49,565 nt of DNA from Betaproteobacteria bacterium. GTDB taxonomy: Bacteria; Pseudomonadota; Gammaproteobacteria; Burkholderiales; Ga0077523. Location: NCBI GenBank assembly GCA_025350245.1, contig JANXYG010000068.1, positions 1-49,565 on the forward strand, written 5' to 3'. The notes beneath the pieces are model-generated. The model ran no database searches. It saw only the letters and a list, made by a program, of their open reading frames with translations, and was not told the DNA's origin. The position numbers and the translations under genes are program-made. Positions 17,752 through 26,371 of the stretch are shown here, one piece after another (position 1 is the stretch's first letter; the number at the start of each line of letters is the position of its first letter).

Positions 17752-18276
17752 TCACTTGACAATCTTCATGCTGGCGATGGGCCACCCCGGCGACACGCAG
17801 ATGCCCGGGCCGACCGGTTGCGTGGCCTCCCCGGAGAAGCCCGGCTTGCGCCAGATCTGGATCGAGGACCCGGATTCGCCTTGAAACGAGAGGTACCCGT
17901 CGGGCAGGTTTGAGGTCGACGAGGCCACTTTGGTGCCCTCGCCTGAGCAGTTGTCGGTCTGGTACATCGAAACCGCACCCGCACCCGATTCGGCCGGTGG
18001 TACAGCGGCCGGGGCAGGCGCGACTGCTGCCGGCACGTCGCCCTCGCACCGGCCCGCCTTGGCGAACACGAAGCGCTTGCAAGTGAGGCTGCACTGCGCC
18101 GATGCGCTCGCCATGTCGCCGGCTTCTATGCTCTGTGGCTTGTTCTTGCACGGACAGCAGAAATCGTTGGCATTGGCGATATCCGTCAACGAAAGCCAGG
18201 CAAGCCCGAGCGCCGCCAGCAGGATCCTTCCGCTGCGGCCACCAATCGACCATCCGCTCGTTTGCGATTCCGTCAT
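17752..18276 (-). CDS. Secreted Cys-rich protein of unknown function (174 aa)
   Basis: A basic N-terminus and hydrophobic stretch (about residues 17-36, ending ANA) indicate a signal peptide. The mature protein begins with a cysteine cluster (CCPCKNK, then QCSLTCK and GRC), continues through an Ala/Pro linker, and ends in a compact domain with YQTDNCSGEG, SSIQIWRKPGFSGEA and PGICVSPGW. The pattern of aromatic residue, xxGxxSG spacing and SSIxIW is reminiscent of beta/gamma-crystallin-like folds, but I would not assign that. The cysteines probably form disulfides in the periplasm or outside. No neighbour suggests a function. Confidence 0.6.
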   Translation of the reverse strand: MTESQTSGWSIGGRSGRILLAALGLAWLSLTDIANANDFCCPCKNKPQSIEAGDMASASAQCSLTCKRFVFAKAGRCEGDVPAAVAPAPAAVPPAESGAGAVSMYQTDNCSGEGTKVASSTSNLPDGYLSFQGESGSSIQIWRKPGFSGEATQPVGPGICVSPGWPIASMKIVK

Positions 18277-18330
18277 TGCTATTCTCCCGGTTCGAGGATG
18301 TGCTGAAGTGTACCGGTGGATCGGCGTTCA

Positions 18331-18648
18331 AACGGGCCGATCAGCGGCTGCCCGGTAGTCGGCCTCGGATGACAGGGCGCCGACCTCGGCCGTGACCTCG
18401 GCGACCTTGGCTCGCGGCACCGCGTACAAGGCGTTCGGATAGACCCCGATGAACCCCGGCACCACGGTCGATGTGTTCTCGTCGAGCACGGTCTGCGCGA
18501 CGTCAGATGGCAGAGGGGGCGGATCTTCGTAGGGAGCCCCCTGCTCCAGCCAATGCACGAGCGTGGCATGTTTGGCATCGCTGATGCCGGGCTGACCAAC
18601 GGTCTGTGGCTCGTCTACCGAATCGGGCGTGGCTGGCTCCTCCTCGAG
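18331..18648 (-). pseudogene. Remnant resembling fatty-acid cis/trans isomerase, internally deleted
   Basis: An open frame without its own clear start reads GISDAKHATLVHWLEQGAP and YEDPPPLPSDVAQ, then jumps to NTSTVVPGFIGVYPNALYAV and ALSSEADYRAAADRPV. The first part resembles the middle of cytochrome-c-type cis/trans isomerase (Cti) and the second its C-terminal region; the long section between them and the N-terminal CxxCH haem site are missing. Cti acts in the periplasm, isomerising unsaturated membrane fatty acids under solvent stress. The upstream part of the same frame (above 18648) runs antisense-like through the porin 3' end and is not coding. Family recognition is from memory and moderately sure. 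Confidence 0.45.
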
Positions 18649-18682
18649 GACCGCAGGCCCGCTCCGCTGGTTGCGTGAAGGG

Positions 18683-19965
18683 TCACCACTGATAGCCAAG
18701 TGTGACCCAGACCTTTGTGGTGTCGGCTTTGCGGGCCGTTCCCGCGAGCCGGTCAGCCTCCTGGAAGCGCGCGTACTCGAGCTTTCCCGTGAGTTGTTTC
18801 GTGATGGGATAGGTGGCGCCGAGGTCGACCTCGCTACCGTAGTGTATCGAGCCGAAATCAGAGCGCAGGTCGTGAACCTCGGCATAAAGCTGCGCATCCT
18901 TCACGGTCGCACCGGCGGACAGGTAGACGTCGCGGATGCCCTGGGCGGGTGTGGTCAGGAACAGATCGGTCCAGCCTTGGAACAGGTGGTTCGTTCCGAG
19001 CGGCGTCTGGAAACCGTACCCCCGCCGTTGCTGCCGAGCCGCTCATAGTCCAGCCGTACGAAGCCCTTGCCGGCGCCCATGCCGCCACCGATGCGTGAGT
19101 AGTTCGCATCGATCCGGCGGTCCCCGCCCGCGTAGGAATCCTGTCGTGCCAGTTCCGCCGTGTAGAGCGCCTTCACGCCGCCAAGCGGCCAGGCACCATT
19201 GGCGCGCATGCCCACGACGCGGTTGGAGTTGTTCGCGAAGCCGGTAGCCTGGCCGGTATTGGGCTGGTCCTGGAAGTACGCAAAGCCCACCAACACGTTC
19301 TCCGGTTGCCACGTCCACGCGATACGCACCAGGTCGATGTCGGTCTGGTGTTGCTGGGCGAAGATGTTCTTGATGCGATCGAAATGCGCATAGTTCAACT
19401 CGACGCCCGGCAGCGACCGGTTCTCCAGCATCACGCCGCTGAACACCTGCATCACCTGGCGAAACTCGACGTTGCCGACGAAACGCACGTTGTCCAGCTT
19501 GACCGACTGCTTGCCGAACCGGATGCGCGTGTCCGGCAGACCGGTGTAGTCGAGATAGATCTGGTTGATATCGGTGTTGTCCGGGTCCGCCACCGTCGGA
19601 TACCTTGCCGATGCCGCCGGCCCTTCGTTGAAGGTGCCATTGAAATTGGCCACGTCGATCAGTTGCCCGGTCACGGAGAAGCCGTTCCAGGGCGCGGTCT
19701 GCCAGCCGAGCAGCGTGCGATTGGTGAATGCCAGGGCGTTCTCGGCCTTGCCTTCCTGAGCCACCGATTCAACGCGGGCGCGCAGACTCAATAGCAGACG
19801 CCCGTTCGCGATCGCCGCGACCGGGTCCGCCGCCGCGGGCAGCTGGGCCGGCTGACTCGCCCCAGGCAGTGCGGCTACTTGCGCCCCGGGTTTGTCTTCC
19901 GCAATCACGCCGGACGAGATCAGAGCGGCCGCCAATGCCGCCGCGCACCTGCTCGCATGTCTCAT
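18683..19965 (-). pseudogene. Outer-membrane porin with a frameshift, alginate-export-like
   Basis: A signal peptide (MRHASRCAAALAAALISSG, cut near VIA) is followed by a beta-barrel sequence with blocks ARVESVAQEGKAENALAFT, IYLDYTGLPDTRIRFGKQ and FVRLDYERLGSNGG. The frame then fails at a run of five C (plus strand 19019-19023). After shifting frame the protein continues as YGFQTPLGTNHLFQGWTDLF and ends, in the 18683-18904 frame, in LGYQW with an aromatic C-terminus, as outer-membrane proteins do. The ATG at 19965 has CAGGAG upstream. If the homopolymer is a sequencing error the gene would be intact, about 425 residues. The substrate is unknown. Confidence 0.75.
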
Positions 19966-20104
19966 GATCGTTTGCTCCTGTCGATTCATCGATCGGGGTA
20001 GTACCGGCTCCATGCCCGAACCCGATCAGGCGTGACCGACTCCCGGTCGGCGCCATGCCGACGATGTGCGGGAAGATCGCCTGCGCGGCGAACCGCGCCG
20101 CCGG

Positions 20105-20581
20105 TCACGGGCCGAATCCCCCGTGAGCCCCGGCAGTCGCGCCTGCCACCGTCACGAGGCTCGCGCCGAGCAAAGCCCAATGCAGTCGCTGGATCAGCGC
20201 CAATGTGCCTTCGGGGTCGCGGCGTGCCCGCCTGTCGAACCAGTTGCGCAGGACCAAGGGTTCCAGCACGAACAGCATCACCGTGAACAGCGCCCACACG
20301 GCCACCATCGCATGCATCCACCAGAATCCGGCATCGGCGAAACGCAGCCACAGGTCCGATCGCCACGTCAGCCAGAATCCGGTGAGGCCGACGACACCGG
20401 TCGTCCACCGCGCCTGGGTGGCGAAACCCGACTCGATACGTTCGAAGAACGCCACGCGATCAGCCGCGATGACGTTCCGCCTCGTGGCTGGCAGCAGCAC
20501 CGTGGTGACCATTGCCACGCCACCGATCCATGTCACCACGGCAAGAACATGCAGCGCGCGAACGATCGCAAATTCGTTCAT
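20105..20581 (-). CDS. CopD-like integral membrane protein (158 aa)
   Basis: Small membrane protein with four predicted transmembrane segments (about residues 7-28, 55-75, 83-105 and 130-150). The N-terminal ALHVLAVVTWIGGVA and the later FWWMHAMVAVWALFTVM, each with an intramembrane His, resemble the copper-resistance D / DUF2269-like membrane domain. I chose the ATG at 20581 (MNEFAIVRALHV); the upstream part of the frame is not membrane-like. A role in copper or haem handling is possible, but nothing nearby confirms it. It lies on the same strand upstream of the frameshifted porin with a 139-base gap. Confidence 0.7.
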   Translation of the reverse strand: MNEFAIVRALHVLAVVTWIGGVAMVTTVLLPATRRNVIAADRVAFFERIESGFATQARWTTGVVGLTGFWLTWRSDLWLRFADAGFWWMHAMVAVWALFTVMLFVLEPLVLRNWFDRRARRDPEGTLALIQRLHWALLGASLVTVAGATAGAHGGFGP

Positions 20582-20786
20582 CGCATCATTGCCCGAGTGG
20601 CCACACGGGCTTGCCCTGTGGCGCGCCGGCACGACGGCAATCGCCCGGTCGAACACCTCGAGCGTCGCGACCAATGCTTCCACGCACGGCCGCGGGTTGT
20701 CCGCGCAGACGCCTCGCGATCCGCTGGTGCAGAAATGACCATGGTCGCAGTCTGCGACCGCGTCGGTCGCACGACCTTGACGTGCA

Positions 20787-22028
20787 TCAATCGTACTTCC
20801 GCAAGTCCTCGATCACCTTGCCGTCGTTCGGCAGGCTATCCGGCGCAGTCAACATGACATCGCCCCGCAGCTTCGAGATGTCGCGCAATGATGCGGCGAT
20901 CGCGGCGAGGAGCCCGTCTCCGCCATGGCCTTCAACCTCGCACGCGAGCGCCATAACATCATTGCGCTCGGCGTCGTGGGTCACGGTGAGCCGCGCTCGG
21001 CGAATTTCCGGGTGGCGCTTCACCACCTGGTCGATCTGCGACGGATGCACGAACATGCCCTTGACCTTGGTGGTCTGGTCGGCGCGGCCCATCCAGCCCT
21101 TGATGCGGACATTGGTGCGGCCGCACGGGCTGATGCCGGCGAGCACCGCCGACAGGTCGCCGGTGGCGAAGCGGATCAGCGGATACTCCGGGGTGAGGGT
21201 GGTGACCAGGACTTCGCCGACTTCGCCGGGTGCCACCGGATCACCGGTGCCGGGGCGGACGATCTCGAGGATCACGCCTTCGTCGACGATCAGGCCTTCA
21301 CGCCCTGCGGATTCATAGGCGATCAGGCCCAGGTCGGCCGTGCCGTAGGCCTGGTAGCCGTCGATACCACGCTCGGCCAGCAACTTGCGCGTCGGCGGCA
21401 GGAAGGCCTCACCGCTCACCAGCGCCTTGGTCAGGCTCGACACGTCGGCCTTCAGCTCGTCGGCCTTCTCCAGGATGATCTTCAGGAACGACGGCGTGCC
21501 GACATAGCACACCGGCCGCAGCGCGGCGATGGCCTGGACCTGCATCTCGGTCTGGCCGGTGCCGGCCGGAAACACCGGGCAGCCGATGGTCTGGGCCGCG
21601 AGATCCATCATGAAGCCGGCCGGCGTGAAGTGATACGAGAACGTGTTGTGCACCAGCTCGCCCTGGCGAAAGCCGGCGGCGAACAGGGCACGCGCAAAGC
21701 CGAAGTAGTCGCCGGTGTCGCCCTGCGGATCGTAGATCGGCCCCGGTGAGCAGAACACCCGGCCAAGCCGGGAGATCGTCACCGCGGCGAGTCCGCCGAA
21801 CGGCGGCGCGCTCTTCTGCAAGTCGATCAGGTCCGACTTGCGGGTGACCGGCAGGCGCGCGAGCGCAGCGCGATCCGATACCGTGTGCGCATCGATGCCG
21901 GCCAAGAGCTTCGCGAAGTAGGGCGCGTTCTTTTGCGCGTTGGCGATCTGCCCCGGCAGCGCATTGAACAAGTGGCGTTCGCGCACGGCAGGCGGGCGGG
22001 TTTCGAGATCGTCCAGGTAAGGGCTCAT
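20787..22028 (-). CDS. Phenylacetate-CoA ligase-like AMP-forming enzyme (413 aa)
   Basis: Adenylate-forming ligase of the PaaK family, converting an (aromatic) acid to its CoA thioester with ATP. Typical blocks: NAQKNAPYFAKLLAG near residue 30, FSYHFTPAGFMMDLAAQ around 135, ALVSGEAFLPPTRK, QAYGTADLGLIAYES (the adenylate-binding YGxTE-like segment) and the hinge GRADQTTKVKGMFVHP near residue 325. The strand FCSPGPIYDP stands where the P-loop-like SSGTTG motif would be, a feature seen in divergent PaaK-like proteins. The ATG at 22028 is preferred. It lies downstream of the liv-type transporter genes, separated from the ATPase by a family A repeat. Confidence 0.88.
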   Translation of the reverse strand: MSPYLDDLETRPPAVRERHLFNALPGQIANAQKNAPYFAKLLAGIDAHTVSDRAALARLPVTRKSDLIDLQKSAPPFGGLAAVTISRLGRVFCSPGPIYDPQGDTGDYFGFARALFAAGFRQGELVHNTFSYHFTPAGFMMDLAAQTIGCPVFPAGTGQTEMQVQAIAALRPVCYVGTPSFLKIILEKADELKADVSSLTKALVSGEAFLPPTRKLLAERGIDGYQAYGTADLGLIAYESAGREGLIVDEGVILEIVRPGTGDPVAPGEVGEVLVTTLTPEYPLIRFATGDLSAVLAGISPCGRTNVRIKGWMGRADQTTKVKGMFVHPSQIDQVVKRHPEIRRARLTVTHDAERNDVMALACEVEGHGGDGLLAAIAASLRDISKLRGDVMLTAPDSLPNDGKVIEDLRKYD

Positions 22029-22039
22029 GGGAGTGTCAA

Positions 22040-22135
22040 GAATGGCGCCGGCGCCCGCCCGGCCGCCCCGAAGGGCACCGGCCCCCCCAGTGGGGGGGAA
22101 GGCGAAGCGCAGCGGAGCCTGGGGGGCGTCGTCAT
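22040..22135 (-). repeat. Dispersed palindromic repeat, family A, copy 2
   Basis: Starts directly after the stop codon of the livF-type gene when read on the minus strand (TAG, then GACGAC and C-run, CAGGCT, GCGCTTCGCCTT). The central hairpin is C7-AGT-G7 at 22082-22098. It sits between two genes of one operon. Confidence 0.75.
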
Positions 22136-22966
22136 CTAGGCCAGCCAGCGCTTGCGCCGCCGGTAGTGTTTCGCGTCGCGGAAGCTCTTGCGGCCGGCGG
22201 TGGACAGGCCGAGGTAGAACTCCTTCACGTCTTCGTTGGTGCGCAGTTTTTCGGCCTCGTCTTCCATCACCACGCGACCGTTCTCGAGGATGTAGCCGTA
22301 GTCGGCGTAGCGCAGCGCCACCATCGTGTTCTGTTCCGCCAGCAAAAAGCTCACGCCTTCCTTGGTGTTGAGATCGCGCACGATCTCGAAGATCTCCGCC
22401 ACCACCTGCGGCGCGAGACCCATCGACGGTTCGTCGAGCAGGATCATCTTCGGCCGCGCCATCAGCGCGCGACCGATCGCGGTCATCTGCTGTTCGCCGC
22501 CGGAGGTGTAGCCCGACTGGCTGGTGCGCCGGATCTTGAGCCCTGGAAAATAGGTGTACACCCGCTCGAGGGCGTCGCGGATTTCGCCGCGGCTCGCCTT
22601 GCGCGTGAACGCCCCGGTGAGCAGGTTCTCTTCGATGGTCAGGTGCTGGAAGCAATGTCGGCCTTCCATCACCTGCACCACGCCGCGCCGCACCAGCGCC
22701 GACGGACTGAGCCGGTCGATGCGTTCACCCCGATACTCGATGCCGCCCTTGGTCACGTCACCGCGCTCGGAGCGCAGCAGGTTCGAGATCGCTTTCAGGG
22801 TGGTGGTCTTGCCGGCGCCGTTGGCGCCCAGCAGCGCCACGATCCTGCCCTCGGGCACACCCAGCGAGACACCCTTGAGCACGAGAATCACGTGATCGTA
22901 GATGACCTCGATGTTGTTCACCGAGAGCAGGAAGCCGGCGCCGGGCGCCGCGGTGGTGGTGCTCAT
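22136..22966 (-). CDS. livF: Branched-chain-type ABC transporter ATP-binding protein, LivF-like (276 aa)
   Basis: Second ATPase of a hydrophobic/branched-chain substrate importer. Walker A GANGAGKTTT at about residues 46-55, Q-loop in VVQVMEGRHCF, the signature YTSGGEQQM (a variant of LSGGEQQ), Walker B MILLDEPSMG and the switch segment LLAEQNT are all present. The C-terminus has an unusual basic tail (KHYRRRKRW). Four bases separate it from the binding-protein stop upstream. In aromatic-acid degraders such proteins sit beside CoA ligases, as here on both sides. Confidence 0.95.
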   Translation of the reverse strand: MSTTTAAPGAGFLLSVNNIEVIYDHVILVLKGVSLGVPEGRIVALLGANGAGKTTTLKAISNLLRSERGDVTKGGIEYRGERIDRLSPSALVRRGVVQVMEGRHCFQHLTIEENLLTGAFTRKASRGEIRDALERVYTYFPGLKIRRTSQSGYTSGGEQQMTAIGRALMARPKMILLDEPSMGLAPQVVAEIFEIVRDLNTKEGVSFLLAEQNTMVALRYADYGYILENGRVVMEDEAEKLRTNEDVKEFYLGLSTAGRKSFRDAKHYRRRKRWLA

Positions 22967-22969
22967 GTC

Positions 22970-24298
22970 TCAGCCGGGAAGGCAACCGGGCTTGATGTTC
23001 TTCTCGGCGGCGTACCTGGCGGCGGATTCCTCCACCATCTTGCGCACCATCTGCCGGTCGCCGCTCATCCAGTCGGTGGTGGCACGCCATTCGGTGCCGG
23101 TCCATTGCTGAAACCGCACCAGGCCGCTGCCGCCATGATCTTCGCACGACAGCTTGACCGGCGGCAGCATGGTGTTGAAGCCGAGCGCCTTGAGTCGGCC
23201 GGCATTGACGTCGAGATTCTCGATGCCCCAGCGCACCTGCTCGCCGGTCATCGGCTTCTTGCCGTACTTGGCCTGCGCCGTGCGCACCGCTTCGACGGTG
23301 AGCATGGCGGCGGCCACGCCGCGATTCCACAATACGGTGCCGATGAGATCGGCCTTGGAGCCCTTGTTCATCTTCTTGTAGACGATGTCATCGATGTCCT
23401 TCACCACCGGATAGCCCTTGCCGCCGAGGTTCAGGCTCGCCGAGTAGTAGCCGGTAGCCGCGGGGCCGGCGGCAATGGTGTCGATCTCCGAGCCGGCCCA
23501 CCAGTTACCCACCATCTTGTCGCGCGGGAAGCCGGTTTTCTGCGCGGTCTGCAAGGCGGTGGCGGTCATCACGCCCCAGCCCCACAGGATGACCCAGTTA
23601 GGCTGGTACTGACGGATCTGCAGCCATTGCGATTGCTGCTCGTTGCCCGGATGCGGCACCGGAATCAGCTTCAGTTCGAAACCGAGCTTCTTCGCCTCGG
23701 CTTCCAGCACCGGATGCGGTTCCTTGCCGTAGGCGGAGTCGTGGTACAGCAGCACGATCTTCTTGCCCTTGAGTTTCTCGACGCCGCCTTCTTTTTCGCC
23801 GATGAACTTGACGATGGCGGTGGCACCATCCCAATAGTTGGCGAGGATCGGAAACAGCCACGGGAACACCCGGCCGTCGGTGGCGTCGGTGCGGCCATAG
23901 CCCCAGGTGATGAGCGGAATCTTGTCGACCGGAATCTTGTCGACCAGGCCGTAGGTGATGCCGGTGGACATGGGGTGAATGGCGGTCGGGCCGGTGGGCG
24001 AGCGGGTCTTGAGCCGCTCGTAGCATTCGAGCCCCTTGGCGACGACGTATTCGGTCTCGCACTCTTCCCAGGTGAGCTTGATGCCGTTGACGCCGCCGTC
24101 GCGCTCGTTGACCAGGTTGAGATAGTCGATGAAGCCGCCGAACAGTGCCGCGCCATTGGCGCCGTAGGGACCGACGCGATAGCCGGTGATGCCCACGAAC
24201 TGCGTGCCCGCCTGCTGCGCGGTCGCGGGAATGGCGACCAGTGCGCCCATGATGGCAGCCAGCACCACCGCCAGGCTGCGTTTCCAGTGCTTCGTCAT
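22970..24298 (-). CDS. livK: ABC transporter substrate-binding protein, branched-chain/aromatic type (442 aa)
   Basis: Periplasmic binding protein of the Leu/Ile/Val family (type I fold). The start MTKHWKRSLAVVLAAIMGAL is a signal peptide cut near ATA at about residue 27, preceded by a strong GGAGGAG site at 24301-24307. Family blocks: GITGYRVGPYGANGAALFGG, KLTWEECETEYVVAKGLECYERL, KKIVLLYHDSAYGKE and the C-terminal VSGDRQMV-like region. The length is longer than LivJ/K (about 370) and is typical of the subgroup found with acyl- or aromatic-CoA ligases. The ligand is probably an aromatic or alicyclic acid rather than an amino acid; this is inferred from the neighbours. Confidence 0.92.
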   Translation of the reverse strand: MTKHWKRSLAVVLAAIMGALVAIPATAQQAGTQFVGITGYRVGPYGANGAALFGGFIDYLNLVNERDGGVNGIKLTWEECETEYVVAKGLECYERLKTRSPTGPTAIHPMSTGITYGLVDKIPVDKIPLITWGYGRTDATDGRVFPWLFPILANYWDGATAIVKFIGEKEGGVEKLKGKKIVLLYHDSAYGKEPHPVLEAEAKKLGFELKLIPVPHPGNEQQSQWLQIRQYQPNWVILWGWGVMTATALQTAQKTGFPRDKMVGNWWAGSEIDTIAAGPAATGYYSASLNLGGKGYPVVKDIDDIVYKKMNKGSKADLIGTVLWNRGVAAAMLTVEAVRTAQAKYGKKPMTGEQVRWGIENLDVNAGRLKALGFNTMLPPVKLSCEDHGGSGLVRFQQWTGTEWRATTDWMSGDRQMVRKMVEESAARYAAEKNIKPGCLPG

Positions 24299-24386
24299 GC
24301 TGCTCCTCCTTGGTTGATTCGCGTCGTCGTCGCGACGCCTCCTGCGGTAACGCGTTGCCTGTGCCGGCGCGTTGACTGCCACGCCA

Positions 24387-25463
24387 TCAATACGGGAACG
24401 GCCATAGTCTCAGCTTTTCCTTGCCGATCTGCCACAGGCGCGCCAGCCCGTGCGGCTCCACGATCAGGAACAGGATGATCAGCGCGCCGAACACCACCAG
24501 TTGCACCATCGAGGTGACACCGGCGGGAAGGTTCAGGTTCAGCAGCTCTGCCGCCCAGGGCAGCAGGCGATCGAGCGCGATTGGCATTAGCGTGATGAAG
24601 GCGGCGCCGAGAAACGAACCCAGGATGCTGCCGACGCCGCCGATGATCACCATGAACAGGATGCGGAACGACAGGTCGAGGTTGAAGCCGTCGGCTTCGA
24701 CGCTGCCCAGGTAGACCGACGCATACAGCGCGCCGGCCACGCCGCAATAGAACGAGCTCACGGCGAACGCGATCAGCTTGGTGCGCATGATGCGGATGCC
24801 GATGACCTCGGCTGCGACGTCCATGTCGCGCACCGCCATCCAGGCGCGGCCGATGCTGCTGCGCACCAGGTTCTTGGCGGCGAGCGCCATCAGCGCGACG
24901 ATTGCGAGCACCAGCAGGTACTTGCGCACCGGCGAATCGAAGGCGAAGCCGAGGATCACCACCGGCTGCGCCGAGATCACGCCCGACGAGCTGTTGTTGG
25001 AGAACCACGACACCTTGACCAGCAGCCACGGAATGAAGAACTGCGCCGCCAGGGTGGCCACCGCCAGATAGAAGCCCTTGATGCGCAGGCTCGGCAGGCC
25101 GAAGCCGATGCCGACCAGCGCCGCCGTGAGACCGCCGAGGACGAAGCTGCCCAGCACCGGCATGCCCGGAATGCGCAACTGGAAGTTGTAGGCGGCGACG
25201 GCGCCCACCGCCATGAACGCGGCCGTGCCCAGAGACAACTGACCGGCATAACCGGTGAGGATATTCAGGCCGAGCGCCGCGAGCGCGAACACCAGGAACG
25301 GCAGCAGGATGGCGGTCAGCACATAGTTGCTGGCGATCAGGGGCACCACCGCGACCGCCAGCACCAGTAGCGCCAGCATGGCGATGCGGTCCTGGCGGAT
25401 CGGGAACAACTGCTGGTCGGCAGCGTACGAGGTCTTGAACTGCCCGGCTTCGCGATAGAACAT
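24387..25463 (-). CDS. livM: ABC transporter permease, LivM-like (358 aa)
   Basis: Membrane permease with about nine hydrophobic segments. The diagnostic block LGLNILTGYAGQLSLGTAAFMAVGAVAAY (shown only in part: LNILTGYAGQLSLG) near residue 65 and the coupling region KNLVRSSIGRAWMAVRDMD around 215 identify the LivM subfamily. The IIGGVGSILGSFLGA block follows near residue 285. The ATG at 25463 is chosen because the longer frame upstream overlaps livH. The gap to livH is 11 bases, to the binding protein 88 bases. Confidence 0.95.
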   Translation of the reverse strand: MFYREAGQFKTSYAADQQLFPIRQDRIAMLALLVLAVAVVPLIASNYVLTAILLPFLVFALAALGLNILTGYAGQLSLGTAAFMAVGAVAAYNFQLRIPGMPVLGSFVLGGLTAALVGIGFGLPSLRIKGFYLAVATLAAQFFIPWLLVKVSWFSNNSSSGVISAQPVVILGFAFDSPVRKYLLVLAIVALMALAAKNLVRSSIGRAWMAVRDMDVAAEVIGIRIMRTKLIAFAVSSFYCGVAGALYASVYLGSVEADGFNLDLSFRILFMVIIGGVGSILGSFLGAAFITLMPIALDRLLPWAAELLNLNLPAGVTSMVQLVVFGALIILFLIVEPHGLARLWQIGKEKLRLWPFPY

Positions 25464-25474
25464 GAATGAGAGTC

Positions 25475-26371
25475 CTATACGCGGTCGATGCGCTTTTCGC
25501 CGAAGAGGCCTTCGGGCCGCACCAGCAGGAACAGCAGCGCCAGCATGTAGGCGAACCAACCCTCGATGCCGCCGCCGACCAGCGGGCCGAGGTAGACCTC
25601 GGCGAGTTTCTCGGCGGCGCCGATGATCAGGCCGCCGACGATGGCGCCCAGGATCGATTCGAAGCCGCCCAGTATCAGCACCGGCAGCGCCTTGAGCGCG
25701 ACGAACGTGAGCGCGAACTGCACGCCGTTGCGCGCGCCCCACAGCAGGCCCGCCACCAGCGCCACGAAGCCGGCCACCGACCAGACGATGGACCAGATCT
25801 GCTGTAGCGGGATGCCCACGGCCAGCGCGGCCTGGTGATCGTCGGCCACCGCCCGCAGCGCGCGCCCGATGCGCGTCTTGTTGAAGAACACCGCCAGCAC
25901 GCCCACCAGCACGCCCGCCACCGCCGCCGCCGCCAGGTCGAACTTGCTGATCAGGATGCCGAACCGGTCCATCACGACCTGGATCGGTTCGTCCTGCAGG
26001 CCCAGGTCGAGGCGGCGCACGTCGGACCCCCAGATGAGCTGCGACAGTCCTTCGAGCAGGAACGACAGGCCGATGGTCGCCATGAAGAGCGTGATCTGCG
26101 GCTGGTTCACCAGCGGCCGCAGCACGATGCGCTCGGTGAGCACGCCGAGCAGGATCATCACCGCCAGGGTGAGCGCCAGCACTATCCAGAACGGCAGTCC
26201 GGTCTTTTCTTGCAGGCCGACAAAGGTGAGCGCCGCGAAGAACACCATCGCGCCCTGCGCGAAGTTGAACACGCCCGACGCCTTGTAGATGAGCACGAAC
26301 CCGAGCGCGACCAGCGAGTACATGACGCCCGCCAGCAGACCACCGATGAGGACCTCGAAGAAGAACTGCAT
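25475..26371 (-). CDS. livH: ABC transporter permease, LivH-like (298 aa)
   Basis: Partner permease of the same importer, with about eight transmembrane segments. The N-terminal LIGGLLAGVMYSLVALGFVL and KASGVFNFAQGAMVFFAA are the LivH signature; NKTRIGRALRAVADD near residue 185 is the ATPase-coupling loop, and LPVLILGGFESILGAIVGG follows. The ATG at 26371 shares a base with the livG stop (TGATG), so translation is coupled. Confidence 0.95.
   Translation of the reverse strand: MQFFFEVLIGGLLAGVMYSLVALGFVLIYKASGVFNFAQGAMVFFAALTFVGLQEKTGLPFWIVLALTLAVMILLGVLTERIVLRPLVNQPQITLFMATIGLSFLLEGLSQLIWGSDVRRLDLGLQDEPIQVVMDRFGILISKFDLAAAAVAGVLVGVLAVFFNKTRIGRALRAVADDHQAALAVGIPLQQIWSIVWSVAGFVALVAGLLWGARNGVQFALTFVALKALPVLILGGFESILGAIVGGLIIGAAEKLAEVYLGPLVGGGIEGWFAYMLALLFLLVRPEGLFGEKRIDRV

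Noticed and set aside
22166-24478. Plus-strand open frame of 770 residues opposite livF and livK
   Set aside because: Antisense shadow of two well-identified genes, with biased composition and no domain.
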